64,000 nucleotides of DNA from Sporolactobacillus nakayamae (GCF_900113325.1 NZ_FOOY01000005.1:120177-184176), one strand, 5' to 3'; numbered from the stretch's first letter, positions 1 through 9,264 are shown. Notes: a model not told the origin generated them from the letters alone. Program-made: numbers and translations.

Positions 1-85
1 GATGGTTCGGTTCAACTTCGGGTCTTCGGTTCGACTTCTCCTCTCTTGGTTTCAACTTTGGTCGCGTTCGGTTCGACTTTCCACT
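1..85. repeat. degenerate 21-nt-period intergenic repeat
   Basis: Short units of the kind GGTTCGACTT/GGTTCAACTT follow one another at about 21-nt spacing. Nearly the same stretch, in the same order, recurs at about 28805-28880. Both copies lie just 3' of a minus-strand GNAT gene. Read on the minus strand, the 21-nt period gives an open heptapeptide-like pattern (KVEPxxx), but there is no ribosome binding site and I do not regard it as coding. The stretch 86-205 holds nothing else I recognise. Confidence 0.6.
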
Positions 86-205
86 TATTAGGTTCTCCGC
101 ATCTTCCGTCAGGAGAACGTATTTAGTTTTGTGTAAAGAACCATATTTTTCACCATGAATCTTGTAGTCCGTACGTGTTCGCAATAATCTATTCGTACCT
201 TATCA

Positions 206-679
206 TCAAGCCTTTTCCTCTGTTAACACCATTGAATAAAAGGGGTAGACGCCACCATTTGTCTTGACCATCACCGTTTCTTCTATTTCAAATCCCGCAC
301 GTTCATAGACTTTCAGTGCCCTTTTGTTAAAGGTCGCAACAGCTAATGAAAAATGCGGTTTTTTAAATTTTTCCTGAGCAAAAGATAAGCCTGCGTTCAA
401 GAACGCTTCACCCGCTCCTTTTCCTGTCAAATCCGGCCGCATCCCTAAACCGATCTCAACTGTCTCGATCTGTTCGTCAAAGCAAAAAAATCCGATCAGC
501 CTATTCTGCTCGTCAAAGACAGAGTAATAGGCATCTTTTCTTGCTTCCGAATCCAATAGTTCTTCCAAATCCTCAGGATCATTTTCCATATTATAAAAAT
601 CGTAAGGCGCTTCATACGCCCATTTCGCGATGATGCGCGCATCATGATCGTTCATCAATTTTATTTTATATTGATCCAT
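206..679 (-). CDS. GNAT family N-acetyltransferase
   Basis: A 157-residue protein of the GNAT superfamily (RimJ/RimL-like), which transfers an acetyl group from acetyl-CoA to an amine; the substrate cannot be told. The acetyl-CoA loop is seen as RPDLTGKGAGEAF, followed by the alpha-helix and a C-terminal NKRALKVYERAGFE motif that is typical of the family. The frame extends upstream to 724, but GGAAGAGG lies at good spacing before the ATG at 679 and the protein then starts with MDQYKIKLMNDHDA, a normal GNAT beginning, so I chose that start. It stands alone; the 3' side runs into the repeat at 1-85. Confidence 0.85.
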   Translation of the reverse strand: MDQYKIKLMNDHDARIIAKWAYEAPYDFYNMENDPEDLEELLDSEARKDAYYSVFDEQNRLIGFFCFDEQIETVEIGLGMRPDLTGKGAGEAFLNAGLSFAQEKFKKPHFSLAVATFNKRALKVYERAGFEIEETVMVKTNGGVYPFYSMVLTEEKA

Positions 680-854
680 TATGATTACCTCTTCCTGTTC
701 CACCGATTGTTCCATCGTGATCAATACATGCTGCTTTTATTTTCATAAGCTTTCCCCCAGAAAATATAAAAAATGCCCGAACCATTAAGCTTTTTTTAAG
801 AAAACTCTCTTAAACTAATTCTATTACAACGAAACAGTAAACGGAGGAATTTCT

Positions 855-1259
855 ATGGATCGTGTCCTTAAAATTAATTATTGGATCGGCATTGTCGTCG
901 CAATCGCACTGCTGCTGCAATCCGCATATGGCATTTATCATTTTGTTCACACGAAACAGCAGGCACAATCGATTCAAAAAAATTTTTCACAAAGTATGCC
1001 GAATTCCAGTAATGGGAATGCTTTTGGAAACGCACCATCTGGAACGAACGGTGAACCTCATTTCGGCAGTGGGGGTTCACGGGGCGGCGCTCGGCCATCA
1101 GGTGGAATGAGCGCACAATCCAACCCGCTGAGCCTCGCCGTTCACATACTCACTTTAATTCTATCGGTTTCCGCACTTGTAATGACCGGAATTCTCGGCA
1201 GAAACAACGCGAAAAAGAAGAAAGAATTGATCAGCAAAGAAAAATCAACTGAAGAATAA
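855..1259 (+). CDS. small two-helix membrane protein with Gly/Ser/Asn-rich linker
   Basis: A 134-residue protein of unknown function. A GGAGGAATTTCT ribosome binding site precedes the ATG. There is an N-terminal hydrophobic segment (about residues 10-28), then a low-complexity stretch rich in Gly, Ser, Asn and Pro (about 45-90), a second hydrophobic helix (about 93-113) and a highly charged Lys/Glu tail. The layout suggests an extracellular flexible loop between two membrane helices. I do not recognise a named family. It is monocistronic and ends in a strong terminator. Confidence 0.7.
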   Translation: MDRVLKINYWIGIVVAIALLLQSAYGIYHFVHTKQQAQSIQKNFSQSMPNSSNGNAFGNAPSGTNGEPHFGSGGSRGGARPSGGMSAQSNPLSLAVHILTLILSVSALVMTGILGRNNAKKKKELISKEKSTEE

Positions 1260-1266
1260 TAACCAC

Positions 1267-1304
1267 GAAAGCCCCCTGAAAGCTTTACTTTTCAGGGGGC
1301 TTTC
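1267..1304. terminator. bidirectional Rho-independent terminator
   Basis: A perfect 15-bp stem (1267-1281 with 1290-1304, core AGCCCCCTGAAA) with an 8-nt loop lies between two convergent genes, the small membrane protein and the MFS exporter, and can serve both. The U-tract is short on both strands. Confidence 0.8.
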
Positions 1305-1347
1305 ATATAAAGATAAAGGGTTAAACGAATGTTCCTCCGTTAACCTT

Positions 1348-2559
1348 TTACGTTTCATTACTAGAAGAAAGAAGGCTCCGCTCGCTGGGCAACAACAATG
1401 ATAGCAAGGCGGCCGCCAGCGGCAGCAACGAAAGAAAACCAAAAATGGCAGTGACACCGTAGAGATCAGACAACCAGCCGATCATCGTCGCACCGATTCC
1501 GCCGGCACCAATTCCAAAACCAACCATCAGCCCCGAAACCAGTCCGATATTTTTCGGAAACATCATTTGACCATATACAACCGTAACGGCAAACGATGAG
1601 AGGACGAAGAAACCGAAAAGAAATAGAACAATGACCGATAATACGCCGTGAACATGTGGCAGCAGCCATGCAAAGGGAACCGTTACGGCCATGGAACTAA
1701 ACAGCAGCCATTTACGGCTGATCCGGTCGGAAACACGGCCACCGATGAAAGTTCCGAGTGCACCGGCGCCAAGAAACAGGAAGGTTAACAGATCACCATA
1801 TTTGAGCGCAATTCCCTGGTGAAGATAAAGAAAGGGTAAAAATCCGGCAACGCCGATCTGTGTCCAAGAACGCAGGATCACAACAGCTGTCAGCAAACAC
1901 AGTCCGGCAACATGATTACGGCCTATAATTTTTTTCTGTCGCGCTTTATTTTCTGCAAGACTGCGCCGGTACCACGGCATGACGGAGAGCACAAGTGTTA
2001 AGCCGGCAATTGCAGCCAATGCAAACCAGCCAAGTCCGTGCAGTCCAGTGGCAATCAGGAATACCGGAAGAAGGAGCGGTCCCACTGCCTGGCCGAAATT
2101 GCCGCCGACCTGAATGATTGCCTGTGCGGTTCCTCTCGCGGTACCTGCCGCCATGTAAGCACCACGCATTGCTTCCGGATGAAAAATTCCCGAACCGATT
2201 CCCGATAATCCGACTAAAAGAAGGAGTACCCAATAGGCAGGGGCATAGCCTGAAGCCGTGAGACCAAATCCCGTCAGACAGATACCCACCGGCATAAACC
2301 ACGTTTTCGGATTTCTATCGGTGATAATGCCGAATATAGGCTGCGCCACCGATGATGTCAGCATCGATACGAACAAAATAATACCGGCCTGAAAGTAGTT
2401 CAGATTAAAAGCTTCTTTGTATAAAGGCAAAAGTGCAGGTACAAGTCCGGTTGTCATTAAATCATTGATAAAATGGACGCCACTGAGACTGAACAGTTCC
2501 CGCCTCGCTGCAAGCTTTGGTTTGACAGCCTGTTTCTCATTTTTTAATGCAAGATTCAT
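1348..2559 (-). CDS. MFS exporter, fosmidomycin-resistance (FSR)-like
   Basis: A major-facilitator exporter of about 403 residues with around 12 membrane helices. The N-terminal half carries FSLSGVHFINDLMTTGLVPA, typical of the FSR/YfnC-like branch, and GxxSDRxxRK loop signatures in the second half (GGRVSDRISRKW). Members export drugs such as fosmidomycin; the true substrate is unknown. The frame is open up to 2640, but AGGAGG sits 8 nt before the ATG at 2559. It is divergent from an AraC regulator at 2691, with about 130 bp between, so the regulator probably controls it. Confidence 0.88.
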   Translation of the reverse strand: MNLALKNEKQAVKPKLAARRELFSLSGVHFINDLMTTGLVPALLPLYKEAFNLNYFQAGIILFVSMLTSSVAQPIFGIITDRNPKTWFMPVGICLTGFGLTASGYAPAYWVLLLLVGLSGIGSGIFHPEAMRGAYMAAGTARGTAQAIIQVGGNFGQAVGPLLLPVFLIATGLHGLGWFALAAIAGLTLVLSVMPWYRRSLAENKARQKKIIGRNHVAGLCLLTAVVILRSWTQIGVAGFLPFLYLHQGIALKYGDLLTFLFLGAGALGTFIGGRVSDRISRKWLLFSSMAVTVPFAWLLPHVHGVLSVIVLFLFGFFVLSSFAVTVVYGQMMFPKNIGLVSGLMVGFGIGAGGIGATMIGWLSDLYGVTAIFGFLSLLPLAAALLSLLLPSERSLLSSSNET

Positions 2560-2690
2560 TGCGTTAATCCTCCTTGCTGCAAAATCATTTACATTTTTTT
2601 CGAACACTCTTAGACTAACAAGTAACCGGCAATAAAGCATGCAATATCTTGCTCACCTTTAGCACGATTTTGACTGAAAGGGATTTCTCT

Positions 2691-3572
2691 ATGAAAAATG
2701 AAACGAACTATTCACCGAAGCGAAATTCTGACCGGCATGCCTACTTAGATATAATTTTAAGAAAAGGAATGGGGTATGGTTGGAGATATCAAGAAAATTG
2801 GCATGAGGAAATGCAGTTTTACTATGTGGTAAGCGGCCAAGGACGGATCCGCTGTGAATCGGACGTATTTGATTTACATACAGGTGAAACGCTTCTCATC
2901 AACTGTAATGAACTGCACGTGATCGAGAGCCTGTGCGAGCAATTAACCTTCTATTCCATTCGCATTGATCTGGCAGCCATGTTTCAAGATATGCCCGATT
3001 TGCGCCAGGCAGCCTACGTTGAACCGCTTATGCAACAGCGTATCGTATTCAATCGTTGTATTAATGAAAACGAACCGATTACACCATTATTGCGCCGGTT
3101 AATCCACGAGCATAGGGCTCGTCTTTCGGGATTCGAATTATCCATGAAGTCGGATATGCTTCAAATTTTGCTCATTTTAATCCGCAGTCACATTCAACAA
3201 GTGTACACGAAGAAACGTCTTGGCTTGAAGCTGAACAATCTGAACCAATTAAAATCAGCCTTCTCCTATTTGAATGACCATTATGAAGAAGCCATTACCG
3301 TTCATCATCTGGCAGCACGCGCGCACATGAGCGAAGCCCATTTTTGCCGCACTTTTAAAAGATTATATGGACGATCCGCAATCGCCCATATGAATGAACT
3401 GCGTGTCAACAAAGCAGAAGAATTACTGCGAACTACACCGTTAACCATCACGGAAATCGCATTCTCGGTTGGCTTCAATGACGCGAACTATTTTAGTCGT
3501 GTATTCAAGAAGCTTCGTGGTCGATCACCACAGCAGACGCGTAGTTTAAAAGAAAGTAATGTTAAACGATAA
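2691..3572 (+). CDS. AraC family transcriptional regulator
   Basis: A protein of about 293 residues. The N-terminal part is a cupin-like sensing domain (WHEEMQFYYVVSGQGRI, ELHVIES); the C-terminal 100 residues contain the two helix-turn-helix motifs of AraC proteins (ITVHHLAARAHMSEAHFCRTFK and LTITEIAFSVGFNDANYFSRVFKK). AAAGGGA before the ATG at 2691 favours this start over 2649, where the open frame begins. It is divergently placed to the FSR-like exporter, which suggests that it senses a substrate of that exporter; this is inference. Confidence 0.9.
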   Translation: MKNETNYSPKRNSDRHAYLDIILRKGMGYGWRYQENWHEEMQFYYVVSGQGRIRCESDVFDLHTGETLLINCNELHVIESLCEQLTFYSIRIDLAAMFQDMPDLRQAAYVEPLMQQRIVFNRCINENEPITPLLRRLIHEHRARLSGFELSMKSDMLQILLILIRSHIQQVYTKKRLGLKLNNLNQLKSAFSYLNDHYEEAITVHHLAARAHMSEAHFCRTFKRLYGRSAIAHMNELRVNKAEELLRTTPLTITEIAFSVGFNDANYFSRVFKKLRGRSPQQTRSLKESNVKR

Positions 3573-3648
3573 TGTTTGTTTATTGGTCATTCGGCACCGG
3601 ACTTTTCACGAATGAATCATAAGGCAGATGAAGTTGCGACAAAATTGC

Positions 3649-4392
3649 TTATTCCTTGAGCTGATTCCCATGAAACACCTTCAAAATAAACTGCCGATCC
3701 GGCACGTTCAGCTTTTCATAAGCGGCTAAGAATGCGGTGTTGTCATACGCAACTTTTCTCAGTTCAATTTCTATTTTTTCTTGAGTCACTGTTACGCTTG
3801 CATACCTTGCATATGGCCCGGGTGTGCATCCGAGTGAACCGGGATTGAGATATGTGGAATGTTTTCCGGTAAAAAAGTGTGTCGGATGGTGATGACCGAA
3901 GCAGATTAATTCCTGATGGCAGTCCCCATAGAGACGTTCCATATTCTCGAGTGTGGGCTGAACAATCGGGCTGAATGGATCTTCATAAAAGGTTGCCGAC
4001 AGCTTTTCTTGCTCGATATGATAGTGCGTAAAAAGAATAGAATGCCCCATGAGCATCGTATCGATGACCCGTGGCAGTGAATCAAGCCGTGCAACAAAGG
4101 TTGGATCCAGCCGATCCGCTATCCATTGATGATGGTTGCGTGTATCTTCATGACTTTTCGGATAAGGCTGTCCATGAATGAGCGCAAGTACCCCCTCGTC
4201 ATGATTGCCGGTTATCAGTGAGACATCTTTTCGATTAAAAAGGATGCCAAGCACTTCATTAGAATCCGGTCCGATCCCGATCATGTCGCCAAGGCAATAA
4301 ATACGCGAGACATGCGCTTGATCAATTTCAGCAAGCGCAGCGAGTAAAGCCGGAGCGTTCCCGTGAATATCCGTGATGACCGCTATTTTCAT
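3649..4392 (-). CDS. calcineurin-like metallophosphoesterase
   Basis: A 247-residue cytoplasmic phosphoesterase. The metal-binding motifs of the family appear in order: D-x-H in VITDIHGN (8-11), GD in CLGDMIG, GNHDE near residue 61, FTHYH near 123 and GHHHPTH near 165. It belongs to the YfcE/MJ0936-type single-domain group, which cleave phosphodiesters; the natural substrate is not evident. GGGGGATAAAATCG gives a reasonable ribosome binding site. The HAD phosphatase follows upstream with a 42-bp gap and may be in the same transcript. Confidence 0.87.
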   Translation of the reverse strand: MKIAVITDIHGNAPALLAALAEIDQAHVSRIYCLGDMIGIGPDSNEVLGILFNRKDVSLITGNHDEGVLALIHGQPYPKSHEDTRNHHQWIADRLDPTFVARLDSLPRVIDTMLMGHSILFTHYHIEQEKLSATFYEDPFSPIVQPTLENMERLYGDCHQELICFGHHHPTHFFTGKHSTYLNPGSLGCTPGPYARYASVTVTQEKIEIELRKVAYDNTAFLAAYEKLNVPDRQFILKVFHGNQLKE

Positions 4393-4434
4393 CGATTTTA
4401 TCCCCCAAAGAAAAAATGCTGATCCTAATGGCTG

Positions 4435-5202
4435 TTAAAGTACATGGGCTTCAAGCCATCGTGCAACTCCGTCATGTTCATTTTTCTCACAGACAAAGTC
4501 AGCCGCCTTCTTAACCTTCTCAATCCCATTGGATACGGCCACCCCTACCCCGCATTTCCCTAGCATTTCAAGATCGTTATGATCATCACCAAATGCAGCG
4601 ATATTCGCAGCATTTACGTTTAACCGCTCGGCAACGAACGAAATACCGTTCATTTTCGTTACATCCCTGCGCATGATCTGATACCATTTTTCTCCACTGT
4701 TCGCATAAAAATTGAGATTGGGGTACTTTTTCATCAGTGGTTTCATTGCCGCAGTGTCTGTACATTCTACGGAAAGCTTAGGCGTATCGACGGTCAATTT
4801 TTTCTTAAAGTCTGTGTACACCGCGTTCCACTCAATATCCCAAGGCTCTCCTCTGTAATTTGTGTACAGACAGTCACCCGCTTCAATGCTGATACAAGTA
4901 ACCGTTTCTAAAGAAATCAACTCTGATATCAATTTGTTTTTTAGTTCATTGGGAATGAGGCAATTGTAAATGCTCTGACGGTTGTTCACAATCGTCGCTC
5001 CGTTATTTGCAATAATATAATCGGGTTGTATTTTTTTCTGAAATAATCGAGTTGCCCGCTCAGGACGAGCCGTGGCAAAAGCAACCCTAATTCCTTTTTG
5101 CTGGCATTGATTCAAAACATGTGCCATATGATCAGAAATCATTTCTTGATTGTTTAATAAGGTATGATCAAGATCGCTGACAATCATTTTAATCGGTTCC
5201 AT
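4435..5202 (-). CDS. HAD-superfamily Cof-type phosphatase
   Basis: A 255-residue HAD hydrolase of the Cof/IIB group, which dephosphorylates sugar phosphates, nucleotides or cofactors. Motif I is DLDHTLL (about 10-16), motif II FATARPE, and motif IV GDDHNDLEML (about 204-213), so the catalytic aspartates are intact. GAGGAGGATCGTGG precedes the ATG. The gene starts 28 bp after the ElaA-like gene stop and probably forms an operon with it and with the metallophosphoesterase. Confidence 0.9.
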   Translation of the reverse strand: MEPIKMIVSDLDHTLLNNQEMISDHMAHVLNQCQQKGIRVAFATARPERATRLFQKKIQPDYIIANNGATIVNNRQSIYNCLIPNELKNKLISELISLETVTCISIEAGDCLYTNYRGEPWDIEWNAVYTDFKKKLTVDTPKLSVECTDTAAMKPLMKKYPNLNFYANSGEKWYQIMRRDVTKMNGISFVAERLNVNAANIAAFGDDHNDLEMLGKCGVGVAVSNGIEKVKKAADFVCEKNEHDGVARWLEAHVL

Positions 5203-5229
5203 CCTCCACGATCCTCCTCTTCGCCGGAA

Positions 5230-5670
5230 TTACCTTTTTTCCATGCGGACATGCGGAATGCCGTCAAGCATGAAAATTTCGGATGCCGGTTCAAAGCCGA
5301 AAGGAATATACAACGACTGAACATATTCTTGTGCCTCAATCGCAACCGGCATACCCGCAAAACGTTTCTTAATCACACGCAGTACTTTGGCAACGAGCAA
5401 TTGGGCAAGGCCCTTACCGCGGCAGTCTTCGCGGACAAGCACCCGACCAAACGATATTCCGTCATCCATCTCAAAAATACGGGCATAGGCGATGATTGAT
5501 CCGTCCACGTCCGTCGTATAGACATGCAGACTGAATAAGTCATAAGGATCGACTTCATGGTAAGGGCATTCCTGCTCAACCACAAAGACATCGACGCGCG
5601 CCCTCATAATCTCATAAACTTCTTTTCCACTAAGCTGATCGAATCTTTTTACTTTCCATAATTCGCTCAT
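5230..5670 (-). CDS. ElaA-like GNAT acyltransferase
   Basis: A 146-residue GNAT protein that matches the ElaA group well: the N-terminus ELWKVKRFDQLSGKEVYEIMRARVDVFVVEQ... followed by CPYHEVDPYDLFSLHV, and the acetyl-CoA loop VREDCRGKGLAQLL. ElaA proteins are single-domain acetyltransferases of unknown substrate. GGAGTGAACAATC precedes the ATG. It is the first gene of a likely three-gene minus-strand unit with the HAD phosphatase and the metallophosphoesterase. Confidence 0.88.
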   Translation of the reverse strand: MSELWKVKRFDQLSGKEVYEIMRARVDVFVVEQECPYHEVDPYDLFSLHVYTTDVDGSIIAYARIFEMDDGISFGRVLVREDCRGKGLAQLLVAKVLRVIKKRFAGMPVAIEAQEYVQSLYIPFGFEPASEIFMLDGIPHVRMEKR

Positions 5671-5755
5671 GATTGTTCACTCCAAAGCTTAAATCTTATG
5701 TACCTTTTTTCAATAGTGTAGCATACGAGCAGCTCCATAGTGCAGTTTTACTCAT

Positions 5756-7018
5756 TCATTTGTTCATCTCGTCTTTTTTAAAATGAAGAAATACCGCACC
5801 AACTACGGCTAATGCTATGGGATACACGATTGCCCCTCCACTGAACAAGAGGATGATAACCGTGATCACTAGTGAGATAAGCGCCATGAACCAGCCAATG
5901 GTCAGCGGTTTTAGTATTTTTAGAGCCGCTAGCATTGTGAAAATGTAGGACGTGATAAAAACGACGCTTGGGCCTTTCAAAAGAGTTCCCAAATCCGGAG
6001 CAATCGTTCCATAGAGAACTAAAACAAGAGTGAAAGCCCCTCCAAGTGCAGCCAACACGCGTGCCGGCGTTTGATATTTAGGATGCAGATGCGCTAATTG
6101 AGCTGGAAAACAGCCTGCTCTTGCCTGTGCATACACCATTCGTGAAAAACCTGCGATGTTCGCATGAACCGTACTAAACGTAATGAACAGAGCTAATACC
6201 GTTGTGACAATGATTCCCGAATGGCCCCATCCTTTTGAAATAAGAAGACTAAGTGAGCTAATGCCTTTATTCGCGCCATAAGCCTGAGTACCGACAGTCA
6301 CAAAGGAAATGGACAGGTATATAATGGAAACGACGATTGCGCCGATTACTAAACTGATCGTTATATCCCGCTCAGGTCTTTTAAATTCTTCTGCCAGCGG
6401 GGTAATCATTTCCCATCCAACAAACGAAAAAAAGATCACCACGGAAGCTGAGCCTACCGAAAACCAACCGTGCGGAACAAACGGTATAAATGAAGATGAT
6501 TGGACATGGGGAAAAGCGACAATAACAGCAGTTACTAGCAAAGTGAAGATGACACAGATAACCGCTACGCTTACCTTTGCTGATAGATCAATTCCCCTTA
6601 CATGCAAAAGCAAAGACGTGACCAAGATGAGCGCGGCGATACTCACGGTCCCCCATCGATTTGTCGGTACAAGATTGTTGAGATAATAGGCACCTGTCAA
6701 TGCTATCGTCGGCACGCCAACCGGTATAGATCCCAGCATAATCCAACTTAACATTGTGCTCGTCCTCGTTCCAAAGGCATGAGCGACATACGCCATGACG
6801 CCCCCGGCACTCGGAATTATTTTCGCAAGATCGGCGATGGTTAAAACGATCGGAAAAGCGAGTAAAGACATAATCGCCCAGGATAATAGCGAAGCAGGTC
6901 CGGCATTATTCGCTGTGATTGATGGCAGGACAAGTATCCCGCAGCCCAATACTGCACCGATGGTAAGCGCGGTTCCCTGTACCCAAGTGATTGATCGTTT
7001 TAATGATTGTTTACTCAA
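5756..7018 (-). CDS. APC family amino-acid exporter, YjeH-like
   Basis: A 420-residue membrane protein with about 12 helices. The beginning (ITWVQGTALTIGAVLGCGILVLPS) and the SAGGVMAYVAHAFG...LGSIPVGVPTIAL segment resemble Escherichia coli YjeH, an exporter of methionine and branched-chain amino acids. The start is a TTG with GGGGGCAG upstream. The divergent neighbour is an Lrp/AsnC regulator, 144 bp away, a pairing often seen for amino-acid exporters. The export role is family knowledge plus context, not shown by the sequence alone; an importer of the same fold remains possible. Confidence 0.85.
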   Translation of the reverse strand: MSKQSLKRSITWVQGTALTIGAVLGCGILVLPSITANNAGPASLLSWAIMSLLAFPIVLTIADLAKIIPSAGGVMAYVAHAFGTRTSTMLSWIMLGSIPVGVPTIALTGAYYLNNLVPTNRWGTVSIAALILVTSLLLHVRGIDLSAKVSVAVICVIFTLLVTAVIVAFPHVQSSSFIPFVPHGWFSVGSASVVIFFSFVGWEMITPLAEEFKRPERDITISLVIGAIVVSIIYLSISFVTVGTQAYGANKGISSLSLLISKGWGHSGIIVTTVLALFITFSTVHANIAGFSRMVYAQARAGCFPAQLAHLHPKYQTPARVLAALGGAFTLVLVLYGTIAPDLGTLLKGPSVVFITSYIFTMLAALKILKPLTIGWFMALISLVITVIILLFSGGAIVYPIALAVVGAVFLHFKKDEMNK

Positions 7019-7162
7019 AATGCTCTGCCCCCATGTTCTTTTTCACAATTATATATAGTGATACAAAAGAAACACATGGTATACTTTATTTAAAAATGAC
7101 CTTTGTCAACAAAAATAAAGGAATTAATCTGTATCTATTTTAATAATTAAGGAGGAGATATT

Positions 7163-7600
7163 ATGGATGAAATCGACTGGAGTATTCTTACACAATTACA
7201 GGAGAATTCGCGTCAAACAATGATCGAACTTGGCAAAAAAGTGGGGTTGACCTCTCCTTCCGTGACGGAACGCGTCAGGAGATTGGAGGACCAAGGTGTT
7301 ATAAAAAAATACGGCGCTCTCGTTGCACCGGAAAAACTAAATAAACGGGTTACCGCATTTATTTTAATGGAACCGAAAGATTGTATGAAATACGTTCAGT
7401 TTACGAAAGAACAGCCTGACATTGTGGAATGCCATCGAATTGCGGGTATGTACAGCTACTTAACAAAAGTTGTTACCGAATCTGTTCATACCTTAGAGGA
7501 TCATATTAACGCCTGTCTCGAGTACGGTAAGCCAACAACGCTAATTGTTCTGTCTTCACCTGTAGAGCAGAAAGCGATTACGCCATCAGTGAATGAATGA
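7163..7600 (+). CDS. Lrp/AsnC family regulator
   Basis: A 145-residue leucine-responsive-type regulator. The first 60 residues form the helix-turn-helix (IDWSILTQLQENSRQTMIEL...VGLTSPSVTERVRRLEDQGVI) and the rest is the RAM/AsnC_trans_reg ligand domain with the IVECHRIAGMYSYLTKV segment. AAGGAGGAGATATT is a very strong ribosome binding site. It is divergent from the YjeH-like exporter and probably controls it in response to an amino acid. Confidence 0.93.
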   Translation: MDEIDWSILTQLQENSRQTMIELGKKVGLTSPSVTERVRRLEDQGVIKKYGALVAPEKLNKRVTAFILMEPKDCMKYVQFTKEQPDIVECHRIAGMYSYLTKVVTESVHTLEDHINACLEYGKPTTLIVLSSPVEQKAITPSVNE

Positions 7601-7611
7601 TCTGTACTTCT

Positions 7612-8508
7612 TTACAATTGATACCAGTTCGGAACGACTGTCTGAAAGTTGTCATACGAAACCATTGTTCGATTGATTTCCCGCTTCATGACGTTGATTT
7701 GCTGCTCCCCATAGTCCACTGCCCATGGAATAGAACTGATCATATTGACAGCAATATACAGTGCCATTAATGGAAAAAATGTGTTGGGGATCTCGTTTTC
7801 AAAATATCCGTTAATTCGTCCGGCTGCAAAAGCCGGGCTGACACCGGCACACCAGGTAATCCGGTTGAATTCTTCCCAGGGATCGCCGTAGTCCATGCGG
7901 TCAAAATCGATGACTCCGATCTCTTTTTTATGTGTGATCACCATATTGCCGCAATGGTAGTCGCCATGCTGAAGTGATTGCGGACGATCATCGAGAAGCT
8001 TGCGATGCTCTTGAATAAACGCAAGAATCTGATCTGCTCCATCGACATCAATTCCGCATTTCTTATAGGCATCAAGCTTCCGATCAATTTTACGATTGAA
8101 AAATACGGACCATGAAGGTCGTCCCTCTAGCGCGGGGACAGCATGAATCTTCTTTAAGATCCGTCCCGCCTCACACCCAAGTCGATACCGCTCGTCACTC
8201 GTGAGTGTCGGCAGGATTTTTGCTGCATCCCTCCCGTCCACCCAGGTCATGATCGTATAACAACTCTGCCCATCCTCACATAAGCCAAAAGAGACCGGTT
8301 TGGTAATCGTAACCTCTAAATCACGAAACGCGTTCAGAATCTCGAACTCTTTTTTTCTGCGTTCATAGATTGATACATCCGAGAGACGCAGCAGGTACTT
8401 CCGGTTTTTTGACCGAAACGTGTACTTTTGATCATGCGACCAGCCTCCATTGAGCAGATGCAGCTGTTCCCAGTTCGATGATCCCGGTATACCAAGAAAA
8501 GCAGCCAT
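7612..8508 (-). CDS. aminoglycoside phosphotransferase (APH)-family kinase
   Basis: A 298-residue protein with the APH/choline-kinase fold. The catalytic loop is HGDYHCGNMVI (about 188-198) and the metal-binding motif is IDFDRMDYGDPWEEF (about 206-220); the N-terminal lobe has the nucleotide-binding region GGWSHDQKYTF. Such proteins phosphorylate small hydroxylated molecules; chromosomal members are often not resistance enzymes. AAGGAGTGAACACAC precedes the ATG. The GNAT gene lies 14 bp upstream, so the two are likely cotranscribed. Confidence 0.87.
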   Translation of the reverse strand: MAAFLGIPGSSNWEQLHLLNGGWSHDQKYTFRSKNRKYLLRLSDVSIYERRKKEFEILNAFRDLEVTITKPVSFGLCEDGQSCYTIMTWVDGRDAAKILPTLTSDERYRLGCEAGRILKKIHAVPALEGRPSWSVFFNRKIDRKLDAYKKCGIDVDGADQILAFIQEHRKLLDDRPQSLQHGDYHCGNMVITHKKEIGVIDFDRMDYGDPWEEFNRITWCAGVSPAFAAGRINGYFENEIPNTFFPLMALYIAVNMISSIPWAVDYGEQQINVMKREINRTMVSYDNFQTVVPNWYQL

Positions 8509-8522
8509 GTGTGTTCACTCCT

Positions 8523-9053
8523 TTATTTCTGTCCATCAATGAATCGGCCCATGTGCACGGAATCATAGAACTCATCATTTATGAAAAAATCGCGTCTTAT
8601 TACGCCCTCTTCTTCAAATCCAAATGACTTATACAGGTGCATCGCCCGTTGGTTATCCGAACGCACGCGCAGATTAATCTTGCGGATGATCCCGGTTGCT
8701 TTGCTCCATTCGATCATCCGAGCAATAAGTGCCCTGCCAATTCCCTTGTTCCAGTAATCCCGACGGACACTGATGCCGAATTCGCCGGTGTGTGCCGTCC
8801 TCTTTTTCGTTCCGCCGAAAAAATCGAGGGTTCCGGCGATTTGTCCGTTGTATACGGCGACTAGATACAGTGCGTTTTCTCGTTTTGCATAATCTTTGAG
8901 TGTCACTTCTTCTTTTTCTACAGTCAGATGCAGTTCTTCAGCAGAGCCAAAGGTTAGAAAATCGGATTCGCCTGCAATTTGGTTGAGGTAATCAATCACC
9001 GCCTCCGCATCCGAGTTTTTCGCTTCTCGAATAACTAGTTTATGGTCGCCCAT
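8523..9053 (-). CDS. GNAT family N-acetyltransferase
   Basis: A 176-residue acetyltransferase. The acetyl-CoA loop is VRRDYWNKGIGRALIARMIEW, and the NLRVRSDNQRAMHLYKSFGFEEEG stretch is typical of the PF00583 group close to RimI/YhhY. GGGGAGATGCTGAA stands before the ATG. It heads a likely two-gene unit with the APH-family kinase; acetylation plus phosphorylation genes side by side suggests modification of small molecules, but this is inference. Confidence 0.87.
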   Translation of the reverse strand: MGDHKLVIREAKNSDAEAVIDYLNQIAGESDFLTFGSAEELHLTVEKEEVTLKDYAKRENALYLVAVYNGQIAGTLDFFGGTKKRTAHTGEFGISVRRDYWNKGIGRALIARMIEWSKATGIIRKINLRVRSDNQRAMHLYKSFGFEEEGVIRRDFFINDEFYDSVHMGRFIDGQK

Positions 9054-9223
9054 TTCAGCATCTCCCCTCTTCCTGTCTCACTAATATTACATCAAATGTA
9101 CAGTAAAAGGAGTGGACAGAAAAATAGTGACGCGGAACTGTGTGAACTGGCTGCTGCGCACCTTTCTTCAATTGTTCAGGAAGGGAATAAAGATGACTTC
9201 CTCATCACAGCTTTTATATTAAA

Positions 9224-9247
9224 GAGCCGGAGATCATTCCCCGGCTC
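9224..9247 (-). terminator. Rho-independent terminator of the threonine aldolase gene
   Basis: GAGCCGG (9224-9230) pairs with CCGGCTC (9241-9247), and on the minus strand the stem is followed by TTTAATAT. It lies 17 bp after the stop of the aldolase gene. Bases 9054-9223 hold nothing else that I recognise. Confidence 0.75.
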
Positions 9248-9264
9248 TACAAAATGCTCATCTT

